Of a stretch of DNA of 64,000 nucleotides, positions 62,350 through 64,000 are shown piece after piece; positions within the stretch are counted from its first letter, which is position 1; every line of letters starts with the position of its first letter. The translations under genes were made by a program, and so were the position numbers. The notes under the pieces are model-generated. The model saw nothing but the letters and a program-made list of their open reading frames with translations, had not been told where the DNA came from and searched no databases. The stretch is from an uncultured SAR116 cluster alpha proteobacterium (lineage in GTDB: Bacteria > Pseudomonadota > Alphaproteobacteria > Puniceispirillales > Marisalimonadaceae), in NCBI GenBank assembly GCA_902528415.1, contig CABZSR010000005.1, forward strand, positions 27,623 through 91,622. Reading direction: 5' to 3'.

Positions 62350-63591
62350 TTAAAAAAATGCTTGTATACCAGTTTGTGCCCTACCAAGAATTAATGCATG
62401 CACATCGTGGGTTCCTTCATAGGTATTAACTGTTTCGAGGTTCATTAAATGTCTCATGACTTGATACTCTGCGTGAATACCATTTCCGCCATGCATATCT
62501 CTGGACATTCTAGCTATATCAAGAGCCTTTCCACAATTATTTCTTTTAATAAGAGAAATAGCCTCTGGAGCCAAATTACCTTGATCAAATAATCTACCGA
62601 CTTGCAAAGCAGCACCTAAGCCTAAAGTAATTTCGGTTTGTATGTCTGCTAGTTTCTTTTGTATTAATTGTGTTGCAGCTAGTGGCTTGCCAAATTGTTT
62701 TCTATCTAGTGTATATTGACGTGCTCTAAACCAACAATCTTCCGCAGCACCCATAACTCCCCAAGCTATACCGTATCTAGCCCTATTTAAACAACCAAAA
62801 GGTCCTTTAAGACCACTTACATTAGGCATTAGATTTTCCTCTGGAACAAATACATTATCCATAACAATTTCACCTGTAATTGAGGCACGTAAAGATAATT
62901 TCCCTTTGATTTTAGGAGCTGTTAATCCACCCATTCCCTTTTCTAGAATGAAACCTTTTATGGCATCTCCGTGTTCTTTTGACTTTGCCCAAACAACAAA
63001 AACATCAGCTATTGGAGAGTTAGATATCCACATTTTAGAGCCTGACAATGAATATCCACCATTTACTTTGGTTGCTGTTGTTTTCATAGATCCTGGATCT
63101 GAACCAGCATCTGGTTCTGTTAAACCAAAACAACCAATTAATTTTCCCGATGCTAAACCAGGTAAGTATTTTTGTCTTTGATCTTCATTTCCATATGTAT
63201 AAATCGGATGCATTACTAATGAAGATTGAACAGACATCATAGATCTATATCCTGAATCTATACGTTCAACTTCTCTTGCGACTAGACCATATGATACGTA
63301 TGAGGCTCCTGCACAACCGTACTTTTCAGGTATAGTAATACCTAAAAGACCTAACTCTCCCATTTCCCTGAAAATTTCTTTGTCTGTTTTCTCGTCTAAA
63401 AAAGCTTCTTCTACTCTGGGTAAAAGTTTTGATTGTGCATAATCATGTGCAGTTGATTTAATAAGTTTCTCTTCTTCAGAAATAAGAGTGTCCAATAACA
63501 AAGGATCTTCCCAATTAAATTTAGGTTGGGAAACTTTTGTATTTTTTAAATCAACAAAATTCTTTTCATTAGTATTGAGGGTAGAGTCCAT
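62350..63591 (-). CDS. gcdH: glutaryl-CoA dehydrogenase
   Basis: A 413-residue acyl-CoA dehydrogenase that oxidises and decarboxylates glutaryl-CoA to crotonyl-CoA. GcdH marks include [26 protein letters not shown] near residue 115 (Arg for the gamma-carboxylate), [17 protein letters not shown] near 160, [17 protein letters not shown] near 295 and the catalytic Glu in [18 protein letters not shown] near 395. It belongs to lysine, tryptophan and dicarboxylate degradation. It stands alone on the minus strand, 55 bases before the HCCA isomerase-like gene. The ORF length and all motifs are normal. Confidence 0.92.
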   Translation of the reverse strand: MDSTLNTNEKNFVDLKNTKVSQPKFNWEDPLLLDTLISEEEKLIKSTAHDYAQSKLLPRVEEAFLDEKTDKEIFREMGELGLLGITIPEKYGCAGASYVSYGLVAREVERIDSGYRSMMSVQSSLVMHPIYTYGNEDQRQKYLPGLASGKLIGCFGLTEPDAGSDPGSMKTTATKVNGGYSLSGSKMWISNSPIADVFVVWAKSKEHGDAIKGFILEKGMGGLTAPKIKGKLSLRASITGEIVMDNVFVPEENLMPNVSGLKGPFGCLNRARYGIAWGVMGAAEDCWFRARQYTLDRKQFGKPLAATQLIQKKLADIQTEITLGLGAALQVGRLFDQGNLAPEAISLIKRNNCGKALDIARMSRDMHGGNGIHAEYQVMRHLMNLETVNTYEGTHDVHALILGRAQTGIQAFF

Positions 63592-63646
63592 AATAATTCC
63601 TTATTTTTTTCATATATAGCCAATGTATAAAAATAAATCCATCATT

Positions 63647-64000
63647 TTATTGAGAGTTATTTAATTTTAATATATGCCTCTCAATAAATTCTAATCTATC
63701 CTGTCCCCAATAAATTTGATCTTCTAATATGTATGTTGGGGCTCCAAAAACATATTTATCAATTGCAATTTTAGTATATTCTTTAAATACATTTTCACAT
63801 TCTTGACTTTTTGCTAAGGATAATAGGTCTTCCGAATTTAATTCTAATTTATCTGTAATATTTTTTAAAACATTCTCATCATCAACATTTAATTCTTCAA
63901 CCCATAACGCATTCATTATATCACCTGCTAGTTGAAAATCTTTATTAGTTTTTCTGATTTTAGCAGCAATTATCAATAAAGAAGGTAACAAAGATTTTGA
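63647..64000 (-). CDS. 2-hydroxychromene-2-carboxylate isomerase/DsbA-family protein, C-terminal part (partial)
   Basis: The last 117 codons of a thioredoxin-fold protein; the frame continues past base 64000. The ending VFGAPTYILEDQIYWGQDRLEFIERHI is the family mark of 2-hydroxychromene-2-carboxylate isomerase (glutathione-dependent, kappa-class GST-like). Members act in aromatic degradation, but many are in other contexts. The ORF track M at 63991 is an internal TTG, and three more codons (S-K-S) are in frame before the window edge. Start and active-site Ser/Cys region are off the window. Confidence 0.75.
   Translation of the reverse strand, partial: SKSLLPSLLIIAAKIRKTNKDFQLAGDIMNALWVEELNVDDENVLKNITDKLELNSEDLLSLAKSQECENVFKEYTKIAIDKYVFGAPTYILEDQIYWGQDRLEFIERHILKLNNSQ

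Noticed and set aside
1-64000. tRNA, rRNA, insertion sequences, prophage, attachment sites or replication origin
   Set aside because: No matching genes or characteristic repeats were noticed on either strand while reading; a tRNA or repeat scan was not possible here.

Overview
The window is a gene-dense stretch of a low-G+C bacterial chromosome (about one third G+C by eye, not computed). Everything recognisable fits a free-living, probably marine alphaproteobacterium: acyl-CoA dehydrogenases, SDR enzymes, HAAT-type (Liv) uptake, nonphosphorylating sugar-acid enzymes, short spacers and tight operons. Low G+C points to a group such as HIMB59, AEGEAN-169 or a SAR116 relative, but that is inference because no marker gene is present. 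I see no rRNA, tRNA, CRISPR, prophage, insertion sequence or transcription factor gene. No gene-free stretch exceeds 300 bases. The ORF track counts TTG and GTG as starts, so several starts are moved here to ATG/GTG codons with ribosome-binding sites.

Layout. (1) 1-8.6 kb, acyl-CoA metabolism: the edge of a CoA-transferase A gene, a two-subunit acyl-CoA dehydrogenase, a multi-hotdog thioesterase, a kinase plus acyl-CoA dehydrogenase pair like LvaA/LvaC or ACAD10/11, an SDR and a DmdB-like ligase. (2) 8.7-16 kb: a second ligase, a complete livFGMH set with its binding protein, and a DapA-family lyase, all on the minus strand. (3) 16-17.5 kb: MaoC hydratase and a quinone oxidoreductase. (4) 17.5-22.8 kb, zinc: znuB and znuC diverge from a Zur-box promoter driving a histidine-rich znuA, a LolD/MacB-type ABC pair and a DUF3299 protein. 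Both permease genes here appear to start at ATA. (5) 22.8-32 kb: a thiolase-like/DUF35/NDP-forming acyl-CoA synthetase operon, an MFS carrier, an MDR reductase, a fused hydratase/3-hydroxyacyl-CoA dehydrogenase and a nitronate monooxygenase-like protein. (6) 32-35 kb: a PhyH dioxygenase, a tyrosine phosphatase and a SAF-domain dehydrogenase in one operon. (7) 35-60 kb, sugar acids: an OtnC/OtnI/aldo-keto reductase/MBL hydrolase operon, two tandem FAD-linked oxidases, KdgK, a hydroxyacid reductase, an LtnD-like dehydrogenase, an IlvD/Edd dehydratase, a UxaA dehydratase, an SDR, a FAH-family hydrolase, a frameshifted quinone oxidoreductase, a thiol dioxygenase with an acyl-CoA synthetase, Eda, DenD and a large 5-oxoprolinase-like protein. 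(8) 60-64 kb: a cyclase-TPR protein, a small unknown, GcdH and a partial HCCA isomerase.

How it fits together. The 43-56 kb genes can take aldonates or uronates through dehydratases to 2-keto-3-deoxy acids, which go either through KdgK/Eda (phosphorylated) or through SDR plus FAH hydrolase (nonphosphorylated, giving pyruvate and lactate or a similar acid). DenD, LtnD-like, OtnI and OtnC supply four of five steps of tetronate catabolism; the OtnK kinase is not here. The acyl-CoA regions look like catabolism of several organic acids, one probably imported by the Liv system and activated by the co-encoded ligases.

Most notable: a possible small RNA at 39.7 kb with two hairpin loops carrying anti-Shine-Dalgarno C-rich motifs (cuckoo-RNA-like), the two ATA starts, the LvaA/LvaC-like pair, and the composite Zur-controlled zinc operon.
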